Shown: positions 52,959 through 61,257 of the stretch, piece by piece | Layout: every line of letters starts with the position of its first letter | Numbering within the stretch: the first letter of the stretch is position 1 | Assembly (NCBI RefSeq): GCF_014199435.1 | Contig: NZ_JACIJP010000001.1 | Coordinates: forward strand, 558,001 to 622,000 | From: Sphingobium subterraneum | GTDB taxonomy: Bacteria; Pseudomonadota; Alphaproteobacteria; Sphingomonadales; Sphingomonadaceae | Reading direction: 5' to 3' | DNA: 64,000 bases | Position numbers and translations under genes: made by a program | The notes under the pieces: generated by a model | Database searches by the model: none | What the model was told of the DNA's origin: nothing | What the model saw: the letters and a program-made list of their open reading frames with translations, nothing else

Positions 52959-55033
52959 GCCGGTTTTGCCTTACGGGCCGGACCATTCTCGCGGTCGTAG
53001 ACGTCGATCTCGATGCGCTGGTCCCCGCGGCGCGGCGCCAACGTGAAGTCCTGAACGGGTTTCGGCGGATCGGCGGGTGCAGTAGGCGACGATGTGACAG
53101 GCGGGGCTTCCGGGTCGGAGGCAGGCTTCCGGTCACCATCGCCTGCATCTTCCGGTGATGATGCAAACAATTCGGTCTGAGGTAGGTGCCTCGCTATATT
53201 CTGGGGTGGTTTTGCTCCCCTCTTCGGCCGCGTTACTTTTGCTTTCTGGGCCGGTTCCGTATCCGTCTCCCCATGGATGGCGGCAATGATCGCCTGGCCT
53301 TGGGCGTCGCGCAGCGGCGGGGTATCGCGCTCGATAAACCCTTCGGCAACGGTCCGCACGGTGTTGAACTTGTCCTCGAACCGCACAACGGGCAGATTAC
53401 GCCCGAACCTGAGATAGCCGCAGAAATTGGGAAGGTTGTTGACCTCTGTGTGCATCACCAGTGGCCGCGTCACCTGCATGCGCGACAGGTTGACCCCATC
53501 GCGCATGTCGTTGACGCCGTAGGACATACCCTCATTGGCCTCGACCTGCTCGACCTGGCCCAAATTCTCCGAAACGTGCTTGGCGGTGGGGGTGTCGTTG
53601 GCGCGTAGGGCCACCCAGGTCGAGCAATAGCCGGTAATCGCCGCGGCATCCTGAATGCCGTAGGTCGCTTCCAGTTGCGGGTAGGACTGAAACCCCAATA
53701 TCCCGCAGCCGCCATATTTGCGGGCGCGGGCGAGGAAGTCGGAGAGTGACGGCAGTTTTTGAAGCGTCGGCAGCTCGTCGATAACGCAATAGAGGCGGCG
53801 TTTGCGATCAGGCGTCAGACTCATGATCGCCGAGATGGCAATGTCGAGCCAGACCGTAATCAGGGGGCGCAGCGAGGGAAGCTGGTCAGCTTTGACGGTG
53901 ATGAACAACCAGTTGTCGCCTTCCTCGTTCTGCACCCATTCGCGGATCGAAAGACCTTTGCGCGCGTCGTCCAGATAAGAGAAGCTGCGCATCACCGAGG
54001 CGAGTTCAGCCTGGATGCCGGCAGAAGTCCGCTCTCCCTCGAGACTGATGAAGGCGGCGGCATCGGTTCCGGCGACAAAGGCGGCAAGGTCCTTGAGCTT
54101 CGAACGGAGCAACCGGTCGAGCAGAACCGAGACCAGCATCTCACCCTCGCGCGCAAGCTTCCTCAGCACGGCGACCAATGTGCCACGCGACGCCTTGGCC
54201 CAGAAGGGGTCGCCATGCTTTTCGGGGATCGTCGATTCCGCGATCTGGTCGTAATGATAGTCGCGCGGAACATCGCCCCAGGGCGACCATTTGGCGGTGC
54301 GCATGTCGAGCGGGTTGAGGATGATATCCTTGCCCGGTCGGTAGAACTTCTCGACGAAGGTGCCGGCAGTGTCATAGACGATCGCCCGCTTGTGCTCCTT
54401 GCGGATGCCTTCGAGCATCTTGACCAGAAGGTTGGTCTTGCCGGTGCCGGGTGCACCGCACAGGAGAATATGTTCGGGCTCGAAGGCGTCAGGGACAGGG
54501 ACGCCGCCGATGGCGAAGCTCCCCTTTTTCTCTCCCCGCAGCGCACGCTTGACCTGACGCACAGTGCCAAAATGCGCGCCGCGAATATATTCGTTGGAGC
54601 CAAGTCCCTTGCCTGTCCTGGTGAAGCTGAACCAGGCGATGCCAAGTGCCGCCAGCGCGAATACGCCCGAGAGCAGCGCGCCATGGATCAGGTACAGTTC
54701 GAAACTGTGCAGGGTCTTTTTGGCGAGCTGCGATGCGAGCAGCCAGTCGGCCGAGGTCCAGTATTGCTGCCCGGCCGGGGTTCTGAACAGCACCGGATCG
54801 TTGGTGCCCGGCGCGGCATCCGCCTTGAAGCTAGCTTCGACCAGTTTGGTGAGGACGAAGCGTTCATAAACACTTGATTTTTCGAGGGCATACCAAAGGG
54901 TGCCCATCACCCAGAGCGCCAGCCCCGCAGTGACGGTCTGGAAGAAGACCTGGGTGGTCATGCGGACATTGTGGACGATCGACTGGCCGCCGCGGGTCCA
55001 GCTCCCGATCGTGTCGTTGCGGAAGATACTCAT
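52955..55033 (-). CDS. traD: TraD, type IV coupling protein
   Basis: Hexameric inner-membrane ATPase linking relaxosome to the secretion channel. From MSIFRNDTIGSW it is 692 residues; a longer frame upstream was judged non-coding. Two N-terminal membrane helices lie at about residues 29-46 and 105-125. Walker A is CGAPGTGKTNLLVK at about residue 188 and Walker B is LYCVIDELPTLQ at about residue 412. A Pro/acidic-rich C-terminal tail of about 90 residues ends NGPARKAKPA. Coupled to traI by a 4-bp overlap. Confidence 0.95.
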   Translation of the reverse strand: MSIFRNDTIGSWTRGGQSIVHNVRMTTQVFFQTVTAGLALWVMGTLWYALEKSSVYERFVLTKLVEASFKADAAPGTNDPVLFRTPAGQQYWTSADWLLASQLAKKTLHSFELYLIHGALLSGVFALAALGIAWFSFTRTGKGLGSNEYIRGAHFGTVRQVKRALRGEKKGSFAIGGVPVPDAFEPEHILLCGAPGTGKTNLLVKMLEGIRKEHKRAIVYDTAGTFVEKFYRPGKDIILNPLDMRTAKWSPWGDVPRDYHYDQIAESTIPEKHGDPFWAKASRGTLVAVLRKLAREGEMLVSVLLDRLLRSKLKDLAAFVAGTDAAAFISLEGERTSAGIQAELASVMRSFSYLDDARKGLSIREWVQNEEGDNWLFITVKADQLPSLRPLITVWLDIAISAIMSLTPDRKRRLYCVIDELPTLQKLPSLSDFLARARKYGGCGILGFQSYPQLEATYGIQDAAAITGYCSTWVALRANDTPTAKHVSENLGQVEQVEANEGMSYGVNDMRDGVNLSRMQVTRPLVMHTEVNNLPNFCGYLRFGRNLPVVRFEDKFNTVRTVAEGFIERDTPPLRDAQGQAIIAAIHGETDTEPAQKAKVTRPKRGAKPPQNIARHLPQTELFASSPEDAGDGDRKPASDPEAPPVTSSPTAPADPPKPVQDFTLAPRRGDQRIEIDVYDRENGPARKAKPA

Positions 55034-55118
55034 GAGCGTGACTCCTGACAGTTGCGGGGGTGGAATGGCGGCCTGTCCGATATGTGCGGCACGCTGGCGT
55101 TGGGGCCGGACAATGTGT

Positions 55119-55418
55119 TCACCGGTCCTGCTCCGGATCGAGCAGGCCGCGTTCGCGCAAGACAGCTTTGGCATCCAGCATGGCGCGTTCGAGCAGTTTG
55201 GGAGACTGCTCGCCGATCGATGTCGCGAGCAGGGTCAGGATCTGAATGGCGATCCCGAGCATCTCATCCTGGGACGAATAGATGTAGCGGCCGCGGCTAT
55301 CGGCGGCCTGAACCAGGACCGAGCGCACGAAATCGGAAAGGGAGAGATTGCTGCCCAGCGCGCGGCGCTGAAGGCGTTGGTATAGGGTGTCGTCCACCCG
55401 GACACTCACTCTGCGCAT
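55119..55418 (-). CDS. Ribbon-helix-helix relaxosome accessory / mobilization protein
   Basis: A 99-residue protein beginning MRRVSVRVDDTLYQRLQRRA, followed by NLSLSDFVRSVLVQA, the strand-helix-helix pattern of RHH DNA-binding proteins (TraY/MobC-like use). The C-terminal half is helical. It is the first gene upstream of traD and traI. Its GGAG ribosome site lies within a perfect 15-bp palindrome, so autoregulation is plausible. Likely binds oriT next door. Confidence 0.82.
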   Translation of the reverse strand: MRRVSVRVDDTLYQRLQRRALGSNLSLSDFVRSVLVQAADSRGRYIYSSQDEMLGIAIQILTLLATSIGEQSPKLLERAMLDAKAVLRERGLLDPEQDR

Positions 55419-55930
55419 GTCGCAGCTCCAAGTTGGAGCCCGACGACAGAGTGTCATGAAGCAACGCTCTTATATAGCAAACGTCAAAGAAACTCAAGGA
55501 AATTGGCCGTCTTCCATGGCACCCATGCCGAAATGGCGGAAATCTGGCCCTCCACGACGGCTAAATTGATCATGGGAAGCCATGGGTGCCAGAGCCCGTG
55601 TCCGGCGGGTGACATGGCACCCGGCACAACCCCATGTTTTACAGCGGTTTATCGCCGCAGCACCCGTGCGTACGGTGCATTACAATACGGCCACGGCCGT
55701 GCGTCCTTGTCTCGCAGCGACTTGCTCGCTGCGTCGCCTCGTCCCGGAAGGGGCGCGGCTCCCCCAAAGGGGTCTTGTCCTCCCGCCGGCGGCACGCCGG
55801 CAGGCAATCCTGCCAAGCAAAAGGGGGAACCGATACTATCATGTGCTTTCCTCGATCCGGGGGATTGCAGACGCCGGTCTGGTGTCCAATATTGGGGACG
55901 GCGGGCAGACCATCTCGAAGGATGATCGAC
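55419..55930. other. Candidate oriT region, dense inverted repeats
   Basis: A 512-bp non-coding gap between the divergent RHH gene and a small plus-strand gene. It holds a 15-bp palindrome (55425-55439) and an 11-bp inverted pair TGGCACCCATG (55517-55527) / CATGGGTGCCA (55581-55591). Three hairpins follow: stem CGCAGCGA at 55713-55733, stem GCCGGCG with loop GCA at 55785-55801, and stem GGCAGG with loop CAAT at 55799-55814. Position beside relaxase, coupling protein and RHH genes fits an origin of transfer. I cannot place the nick site. Confidence 0.55.
55425..55439. promoter_or_regulatory. Palindrome overlapping the RHH gene ribosome site
   Basis: Perfect palindrome GCTCCAAGTTGGAGC centred 14 bp before the start codon. 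The GGAG ribosome site of the minus-strand gene lies inside it, so protein binding or an RNA hairpin could limit translation. Confidence 0.5.
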
Positions 55931-56239
55931 ATGCCCAAGATGACCGACAGAGAACGTCTCGCCGACCTCGAAGCGCGCCAGCGCAAGATGGTCGAGGAGG
56001 TCGAAAAAACCCGCCGCGCATTGCGCGGTAAATATGCCAATATCGTTCCCGAACTTCCCGTCGAGCAACTGACCGAACGCGAATTTCGTGATCTGCTTAC
56101 CGCCGCGATCCGGGTAGGCGGCGCAGCCGCCATCGCCGCTCTCAAACCCCTGCCTGACGCGAGCGCCACACCTCGATCCATTCCTACGACCAATCCAAAA
56201 CCACCCGCGAAGCGGATCCCTGCGACGAGCACGGCGTAG
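55931..56239 (+). CDS. Small helical protein divergent from the relaxosome genes
   Basis: A 102-residue protein. The first 35 residues (MTDRERLADLEARQRKMVEE and on) are strongly helical and basic/acidic, coiled-coil-like. A small domain with LTEREFRDLLTAAIRVGG follows, then a Pro/Thr-rich tail. It resembles in style the small TraC/TraD-type accessory proteins near alphaproteobacterial oriTs, but I cannot name a family. AAGG lies 9 bases before the ATG. Confidence 0.6.
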   Translation: MPKMTDRERLADLEARQRKMVEEVEKTRRALRGKYANIVPELPVEQLTEREFRDLLTAAIRVGGAAAIAALKPLPDASATPRSIPTTNPKPPAKRIPATSTA

Positions 56240-56343
56240 CCGCGCACAGGAGGCCGGAGCCGCTCTTGCGGCTTCGCATCGCTGCCGCGACGGACCCGGG
56301 CCAAAGGTCCGGGCTCCCGAGCGGAGGCGACATCAACGCCAGC

Positions 56344-56383
56344 AAAAAAGGGACCGGCCGGACGAATGCCCGACCGATCCCTT
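56344..56383 (-). terminator. Rho-independent terminator
   Basis: On the minus strand an AAGGGA-CGG-CGG stem pairs with CCG-CCG-TCCCTT and is followed by a run of T. It sits 10 bp after the stop of the DUF2493-like gene at 56393. Confidence 0.8.
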
Positions 56384-56392
56384 AGCGCTTCC

Positions 56393-57376
56393 TCACGCCG
56401 CCACTTGCGCTGTCCGCTGGTTTTTCAGGGCGAAGAAATGTGCAGGCACACCCTTCGCCCTCACCTCGCGGGCAAGGTGCGACTGGAGCCCCGACCCCTC
56501 GCACACGATCGCTTCGACCGGGCGCAGGTTCAGCAACTGTTCGTTCCGCGCGAACCCTGCCCGCTTGCCCAATCTCCGGTCGAGGGTGAAGGCGATGAGC
56601 ATGGTCCCACTACTGGCCGCCCAGGCTGCCGCAATCGCGTCGCACCCCTTGTCCTGCGCGGTCGTCGCCAGCACCATCCCCGGAATGCGCGCCTTCACCG
56701 CATCGAGCGTGTCCGTCAGCAGGGCATGATCCTCCCAGACCTGCCCACCGGAGAAGATCACCACAGGTCCCTGCGGGCTGTGCGCTTCGGCCCGGCGCAT
56801 CTTGCGTGCCGCGAGGAAGTCGGTTGCGGCAATCACCGAGGCAGTGCGCCTGGAAGAGACCAGCGACCCCTTCGGGCTCGACCATGGCCGCCCCGTCTCG
56901 GCAAGGTAGGTGCTTGCGGCATAGTCGCGCATGCAGGCGACCGCTTCGCGCGCTTCGTCGAGCGACCGGCAGAGGAGCTGGGCTTCCTCCAGTTCGGCCA
57001 TCATGATCTCGCTGCCGTCGGCACCATGGACCAGTTCCTTGATCTTGACCGCGGCCCGGTCGGCTTCCCCATCGAGCTGGCCCGCGACCTTGTGGAAGCT
57101 GTGAACGATCCCCCAGGCAAGCCGCGCCGCCACGCACTCCATACGGGTATCGCGCAGCACGTCGAACATCGTGCGCACCAGCATCTCGGTCGCAAGCTGG
57201 GCTTCTGTGGCGTCTGGCATATCGGCGGTGAGTTCCTCCTCACCGAACCCGATGCGGCTGATGTCCTGCCCTGTTTCGAAGGCGGTATGGAAGCTGTCGC
57301 TGGTCGTCATCGTCTCTGCGGCGATGAGGTCGGCGATTTCGGCGAAGTCACGGATCGTGCGGGTTACCTTGGTCAT
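56393..57376 (-). CDS. DUF2493 / SLOG-like protein, paralogue 1
   Basis: A 327-residue protein starting MTKVTRTIRDFAEI after an AAGGAGG ribosome site. The N-terminal about 190 residues are helical, with HSFHKVAGQLDGEADRAAVK. The C-terminal about 130 residues form a Rossmann-like domain: GPVVIFSGGQVWEDHALL, ATTAQDKGCDAIAAAWAA, GKRAGFARNEQLL and AIVCEGSGLQSHL. The last part matches DUF2493, related to SLOG nucleotide- or ligand-binding proteins. Such genes are common on sphingomonad mobile elements; function unknown. A closely similar copy lies at 58571-59569. Confidence 0.8.
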   Translation of the reverse strand: MTKVTRTIRDFAEIADLIAAETMTTSDSFHTAFETGQDISRIGFGEEELTADMPDATEAQLATEMLVRTMFDVLRDTRMECVAARLAWGIVHSFHKVAGQLDGEADRAAVKIKELVHGADGSEIMMAELEEAQLLCRSLDEAREAVACMRDYAASTYLAETGRPWSSPKGSLVSSRRTASVIAATDFLAARKMRRAEAHSPQGPVVIFSGGQVWEDHALLTDTLDAVKARIPGMVLATTAQDKGCDAIAAAWAASSGTMLIAFTLDRRLGKRAGFARNEQLLNLRPVEAIVCEGSGLQSHLAREVRAKGVPAHFFALKNQRTAQVAA

Positions 57377-57801
57377 GTTTGCCTCCTTGAATGGATTGAA
57401 AAGAGGCAATTTCAAAGGCACGGGCTGTGAGCATCGGGGTCAAGGATCGCGAAGCGACCGCGTTAGCGGCGATGGGGGTCACGATTTTCTTTGGCGCTGC
57501 ACAAGGCTGAAAGAGGAGCACTGCCGCGGCTGCGCCAAGGAAAATGGTGGGGCCCCGTCGTCCTTGAGGCCGGTGCTGTCCCCGTGCCACACTTGGACTT
57601 GTTGTAGAGTATATTATACACCACCCTCGCCCCACGCGCCTCGCCAAAAAACCTAGGGGACAGCGCGGGCTCTATGCCCGTGTTGGCCCTGTCTGCAGGG
57701 CGAACCGAGGATGGTCAGGCATAAAAAAGCGGCCTCGCATTGGCGGGACCGCTCGTTATTTTGCATCTGTGAAGAGAATTTCTGCTGTCGTCCGCGACCG
57801 C
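57377..57801. other. Non-coding region with a long inverted repeat
   Basis: A 425-bp gap without a supported gene. It contains a 14-bp inverted pair, ATTTTCTTTGGCGC (57484-57497) and GCGCCAAGGAAAAT (57532-57545), one wobble mismatch, in the expected 5' leader of the DUF2493-like gene. An AT-rich TATATTATA patch (about 57609-57617) could belong to its promoter. The terminator of the vapBC-like pair is at the right end. Confidence 0.5.
57722..57753 (-). terminator. Rho-independent terminator after PIN toxin gene
   Basis: On the minus strand AGCGG pairs with CCGCT around an inner GC-rich stem and is followed by six T. It lies 49 bp after the toxin stop. Confidence 0.75.
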
Positions 57802-58185
57802 TCAGAGGGCGGCATCAATGTCGGTCTGGGGAAAATCGTCGCCGACGAACAGCAACGAACAGCCATGTTCCTTTGCCACCTCATAGGCGAAACAATCACC
57901 ATAATTGAGGCCGGCGGCATGCACACCCTTGCCCCAGCGGGCATAGGCATCTGCCACCCGCCGCGCTGAAGCCGGTGTCACGGATATGATTTCCAGCCCC
58001 AGACCCTCGATCAGTCTGGACGCTTCCTCGGCTACATTGCGGCGTCCGGCAACGATGAGCGTTTCCGCAAGTGTTCCCGCCGAGATGATGATCTCTTCCT
58101 CCCCCTCCATCGCCGCGATGCAGGCTTCCGCGGAGGGTTCACCCAGAAGGATCGCCATGATCGCCGAAGTATCGATGGCGATCAT
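57802..58185 (-). CDS. PIN-domain toxin (VapC-like)
   Basis: A 127-residue PIN ribonuclease with acidic residues Asp5 in AIDTSAIMA, Glu41 in GTLAETLIV, Asp96 in LNYGDCFAYEVA and a final Asp in FVGDDFPQTD. It overlaps the antitoxin stop by 4 bp. One of three PIN toxins in this window; the pair probably stabilises the element. Confidence 0.92.
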   Translation of the reverse strand: MIAIDTSAIMAILLGEPSAEACIAAMEGEEEIIISAGTLAETLIVAGRRNVAEEASRLIEGLGLEIISVTPASARRVADAYARWGKGVHAAGLNYGDCFAYEVAKEHGCSLLFVGDDFPQTDIDAAL

Positions 58186-58439
58186 CCCGGCAGGCCTTCG
58201 TCACCATAGAGGAAGTCCTGACTATGGGCGGCATCGGCTCCCGCACGCGCCTTGGCGACAGCGGCCCTGCGAACCCCCTCCATCAGCGCCCTGCGGGACG
58301 CCCGGTCCTGTACGGGTTTCACCGGGACCAGACGCACGGCCGCATGACCATGCCGGGTCAGGACCACCTCATCGCCCGCCTCGGCCCGGCGAACCAGCTC
58401 GGTGAGCTGCCCCTTTGCTTCGGAAACGGAAATATGCAT
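58182..58439 (-). CDS. Phd/YefM-type antitoxin
   Basis: An 85-residue antitoxin starting MHISVSEAKGQLTELVRRAE, then GDEVVLTRHGHAAVRLVP, the standard Phd/YefM DNA-binding fold. The C-terminal tail with ALMEGVRRAAVAKARAGADA would bind the toxin. AT-rich sequence upstream (58440-58500, including TATATAGACTATTTAATAG) is the probable autoregulated promoter. Confidence 0.92.
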   Translation of the reverse strand: MHISVSEAKGQLTELVRRAEAGDEVVLTRHGHAAVRLVPVKPVQDRASRRALMEGVRRAAVAKARAGADAAHSQDFLYGDEGLPG

Positions 58440-58510
58440 GCGGACCTCCTCAGATGGATGAAAACTACCACAGATAATATATAGACTATTTAATAGTCCA
58501 AATCAACCTC
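58440..58510 (-). promoter_or_regulatory. Probable promoter/operator of the toxin-antitoxin pair
   Basis: A sharply AT-rich stretch in a GC-rich setting. ACTATTTAATAGT (58487-58499) is a near-perfect palindrome and sits where an autoregulating antitoxin would bind. Confidence 0.5.
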
Positions 58511-58570
58511 TCCCATGGCCGAGGAAATGACAGAGCGGGCAATGCCCGCCCTGTCCCGATCAAGCGATGC

Positions 58571-59569
58571 TCATGCCCGCATCCGGCGCACCGCGCTGTC
58601 GGCCACCTGATCCACCTTGCGAAAGGCATGAATCGGAATACCTGCCTGCCGCAGCGTCTGGTAGAGATTGGCCTGAAGCCCCGAGCCTTCACACAGCAGT
58701 GCTTCCACCGGTTTCAGTTCGGCGAGCTTGCGGTTGCGGGTGAAGGCGGTCTTGCGGCCGTTGCCGTATAAACCATAAGCAACCAGCGGCACACTGTTTT
58801 CGCTCCGCGCCGCCCAGGCGGCAGCGATTGCGTCGGCCCCCTTGCGCTGCCCGGTCGTCACCAGCGTCATATGGGGGATGCGCTGCTTGATCTCGTCGAG
58901 CTTCGCCCACAACGCCTCCCAGTCATGCCACCCGGCAGGTCCCGAAAACACCACGATCGGTCCGCGCGGCATATGCTTCTCGCGGGTCGCCAGTTCTCGT
59001 GCCCGCAGGAAATCGAGCGCGGCAATCTGGCTGGCCGTGGAGGCCGAGGAGGCCTTGCTGCCGCGCGCCGGTGACCATGGCCATCCCGACTGCGCCCGGT
59101 ACATTTCTGCGGCATAATCGCGCATGCATTCGATCGCTTCGCGCTGTTCGGCGAAGGACTGGCAAAGGAGCTGCTTCTCCTCCAGTTCATTGTTGTAGAT
59201 CTCACTCATGTCAGGATTGCGCGCGAGATCGCCGACTTCGGCAGCGAGCGAGTCTTCTCGCCGTTCAAGCTTGCCCGCGACGAAATGGAAGCTGTTGACG
59301 AACCCCCAAGCAATCTCGGCCGCCAGTGGTTCCAGCCTTGTGCCGGAGAACAGGTCGAAAATGGTGGCGACAATACCCCCACATTCGGCCTGAGCCGCGA
59401 AGGGTTCGGGCATTTCATGCTCGCCAGGTTGCTCGCCCGGTTCGATAATCGAAAGGCCCAGTGGATCACCGAACGCCGCCTGAAATTCCGGGGTGGCGGT
59501 CATTTCGGCATAAAGTTCCTTGAGGTCGGGAAAGCTGCTGACGCTGCGCGGTGCGGGAGAAGTGGTCAT
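58571..59569 (-). CDS. DUF2493 / SLOG-like protein, paralogue 2
   Basis: A 332-residue protein from MTTSPAPRSVSSFPD after an AAGGAG ribosome site. It shares architecture and many segments with the gene at 56393-57376: NSFHFVAGKLER, CMRDYAAEMYRAQSGWPWSP, GPIVVFSGPAGWHDWEAL, TTGQRKGADAIAAAWAA and LLCEGSGLQANLY. A PIN toxin-antitoxin pair lies between the two. Identity is moderate rather than near-complete, so the duplication is old. Function unknown. Confidence 0.8.
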   Translation of the reverse strand: MTTSPAPRSVSSFPDLKELYAEMTATPEFQAAFGDPLGLSIIEPGEQPGEHEMPEPFAAQAECGGIVATIFDLFSGTRLEPLAAEIAWGFVNSFHFVAGKLERREDSLAAEVGDLARNPDMSEIYNNELEEKQLLCQSFAEQREAIECMRDYAAEMYRAQSGWPWSPARGSKASSASTASQIAALDFLRARELATREKHMPRGPIVVFSGPAGWHDWEALWAKLDEIKQRIPHMTLVTTGQRKGADAIAAAWAARSENSVPLVAYGLYGNGRKTAFTRNRKLAELKPVEALLCEGSGLQANLYQTLRQAGIPIHAFRKVDQVADSAVRRMRA

Positions 59570-59612
59570 GATAACGGGCTCCTTGATCGATAGGTGAAGA
59601 CAGAGGAAAACG

Positions 59613-59649
59613 AAAAGGGCCGGAGGCACTGATGCACCCCCGGCCCTTC
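59613..59649 (-). terminator. Rho-independent terminator after DUF736-like gene
   Basis: On the minus strand AAGGGCCGG pairs with CCGGCCCTT across a 17-base loop and is followed by TTCGTTTTCC. It lies 18 bp after the stop at 59667. Confidence 0.8.
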
Positions 59650-59666
59650 GTCAGGTGCCGCTCAGG

Positions 59667-60128
59667 TCAGAACGGCAGGTCCTCGCCATCGTCAGCGCCT
59701 GCACCCATCAGCGCACCATCGTTGCCCGCGGTGCTTTCACCGAAGCCACCCTCGGACCGCTGGTCGTAGGAGCGCTGCGACGTGCCGAAGCCGCCACCGA
59801 ACTCGGCGCGCACCGTTTCACGCCGCCAGGCGATGGTGAAGCCGCCATCCTCGGTCGGGAACAGCGCGACGGGCAGCGGCTCGGGCAGGCCCGGATCGTC
59901 AACCGATCCTGCAAGGAACGCCTCGCCGGTCTTCTTCGAGAAAGCCTCCCACAGCGCCCCGATCTGCACCCAGCGCCGGGCGACATTGAGCGCGAGGATT
60001 TCATAGACCGGCGCGCGATCGCTCGTGCTGTCGACCTTGCGCAGACCGATCCGTGGCAGATCGATGGTGCGCGTTGCAATGGAACCGGTCAGACGGCCAT
60101 TCACATTCCGGATTTCACCAATGTTCAT
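59667..60128 (-). CDS. DUF736 family protein
   Basis: A 153-residue protein beginning MNIGEIRNVNGRLTGSIATR, then APVYEILALNVARRWVQIGA and GFTIAWRRE. This is the DUF736 pattern seen in small genes of alphaproteobacterial plasmids and ICEs. The tail is Gly/Ser-rich and acidic (GADDGEDLPF), reminiscent of single-strand-binding proteins, but that link is inference. GGAG lies 8 bases before the ATG. It is followed by a strong terminator. Confidence 0.85.
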   Translation of the reverse strand: MNIGEIRNVNGRLTGSIATRTIDLPRIGLRKVDSTSDRAPVYEILALNVARRWVQIGALWEAFSKKTGEAFLAGSVDDPGLPEPLPVALFPTEDGGFTIAWRRETVRAEFGGGFGTSQRSYDQRSEGGFGESTAGNDGALMGAGADDGEDLPF

Positions 60129-60882
60129 GATCTTAACTCCTTTAAGATGTCGCTCTCGAAACCATTTTCTTCGCGACACCCTCTTCAAACCCTCCTCTTC
60201 TCTGGGAACCCGACCTCGCCGCCGAGCCGATGTCCGGGATCGCAGCGCCCCCTCGCCGCGCGCGCAATCCCCATGCTCGAGCACTCGCCCCAATGGCGCG
60301 CAACCCTTTCCCCGCCCCGCGCAACACGGCCGGGTCCTCCACCAATTTCTCAAGGAAAATGGAACGCATCGCCCCGTGCCACGACAGGGATATAAGTCCC
60401 GCAAGGGATCGAAACCCGCGCAGCGGGGCTTGAGGCGCAGCTCGTCAGTCCGGTGCCCGCGAAGCGGGCAGCCGCCCTCGCTCTCAATCCACGGATCAAT
60501 CACAGGTCTGCGACTACACACACGGGGTCAGGCAGAATCTCGACCCTCAAGGGTGGAGCCAGCTGCGACCGGTTCAATGGAGTATGACCGAAGGAAATGG
60601 CCAGAGGAACGCAGCAATGCTGCAGACGATTCCCTGGCGTGCAGCGCATGGCGCGAGACTCTTGCAGGGCGGAAAGCATGGCGCAGTTTTGGATATATTT
60701 TCCGCGCGAAACGCCCCGTTTAATAAGACGATCTTGCCAGAGAATATAATTAAGGACTCAAGTTCCGTCAGGGGAAAACCCCGCCCAGCGGGGATCGAGA
60801 CGCGGCCCGCCAGCCCGATGCCTGAACCCCTATAATATTGGCTATGGATGGCTCGCCCGGGAACGCAGTAACAAGCCGGAGG
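60129..60882. other. Long non-coding region with repeated GC hairpins
   Basis: A 754-bp gap with no convincing ORF. It contains short hairpins with three-base loops: CCCGC-gca-GCGGG (60415-60427), TGCCCGC-gaa-GCGGGCA (60454-60470) and CCCCGC-cca-GCGGGG (60779-60793). The sequences after the first and third (about 60423-60457 and 60788-60826) look related. The left part must contain the promoter of the DUF736-like gene. Confidence 0.5.
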
Positions 60883-61257
60883 TCATCGACCCGCGAGCAC
60901 GTCGAGGCCAAGTTCGCGCCGCAGTTTGCGGGATAGTCCTCCGGCCACCAGTTGGTGGGAGGTAGCGAGATAATCGCGCAGTTGCTCGTCATTCAGCCCT
61001 GGAAGACCATGACGCTGGATCCATTTCATCCCGCGCGAGGCGAGATAGGGGGCAGGCCGCAGCCCCGGCATATCACGCAGCATTTCAAAGGCGATCTCCG
61101 ACGTTTTGAAGGTGATCCCCGGCACCTTGTCCTTGCTCCAGCCGCATATGGCGAAGACCTTGCCGCCTACCTTCCAGACATCGGCGCCGCCCCATTGCAT
61201 AACATGGGTTGTGGCCAGAAGGCTGGAGCAGAAAGCGTTGAACGCCTCACGGGTCAT
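60883..61257 (-). CDS. MmcQ/YjbR family protein
   Basis: A 124-residue protein from MTREAFNAFCSSLLATTHVM, with WGGADVWKVGGKVFAICGW, ITFKTSEIAFEMLRDMPGLR and ASRGMKWIQ, the CyaY-like MmcQ/YjbR fold. Often annotated as DNA-binding, true function unknown. The ATG overlaps the tag stop, so the two form an operon. Confidence 0.88.
   Translation of the reverse strand: MTREAFNAFCSSLLATTHVMQWGGADVWKVGGKVFAICGWSKDKVPGITFKTSEIAFEMLRDMPGLRPAPYLASRGMKWIQRHGLPGLNDEQLRDYLATSHQLVAGGLSRKLRRELGLDVLAGR

Noticed and set aside
53759..54877. A 372-codon frame antisense to traD, and similar frames at 51636-52616, 12858-13895 and 19755-20765
   Set aside because: All are shadows of well-supported genes (traD, traI, traN part 2, traG) in GC-rich sequence.
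60129..60882. Regularly spaced GC hairpins considered as a CRISPR array
   Set aside because: Repeat units are short, unequal in sequence and spacing, and no cas gene is present in the window.
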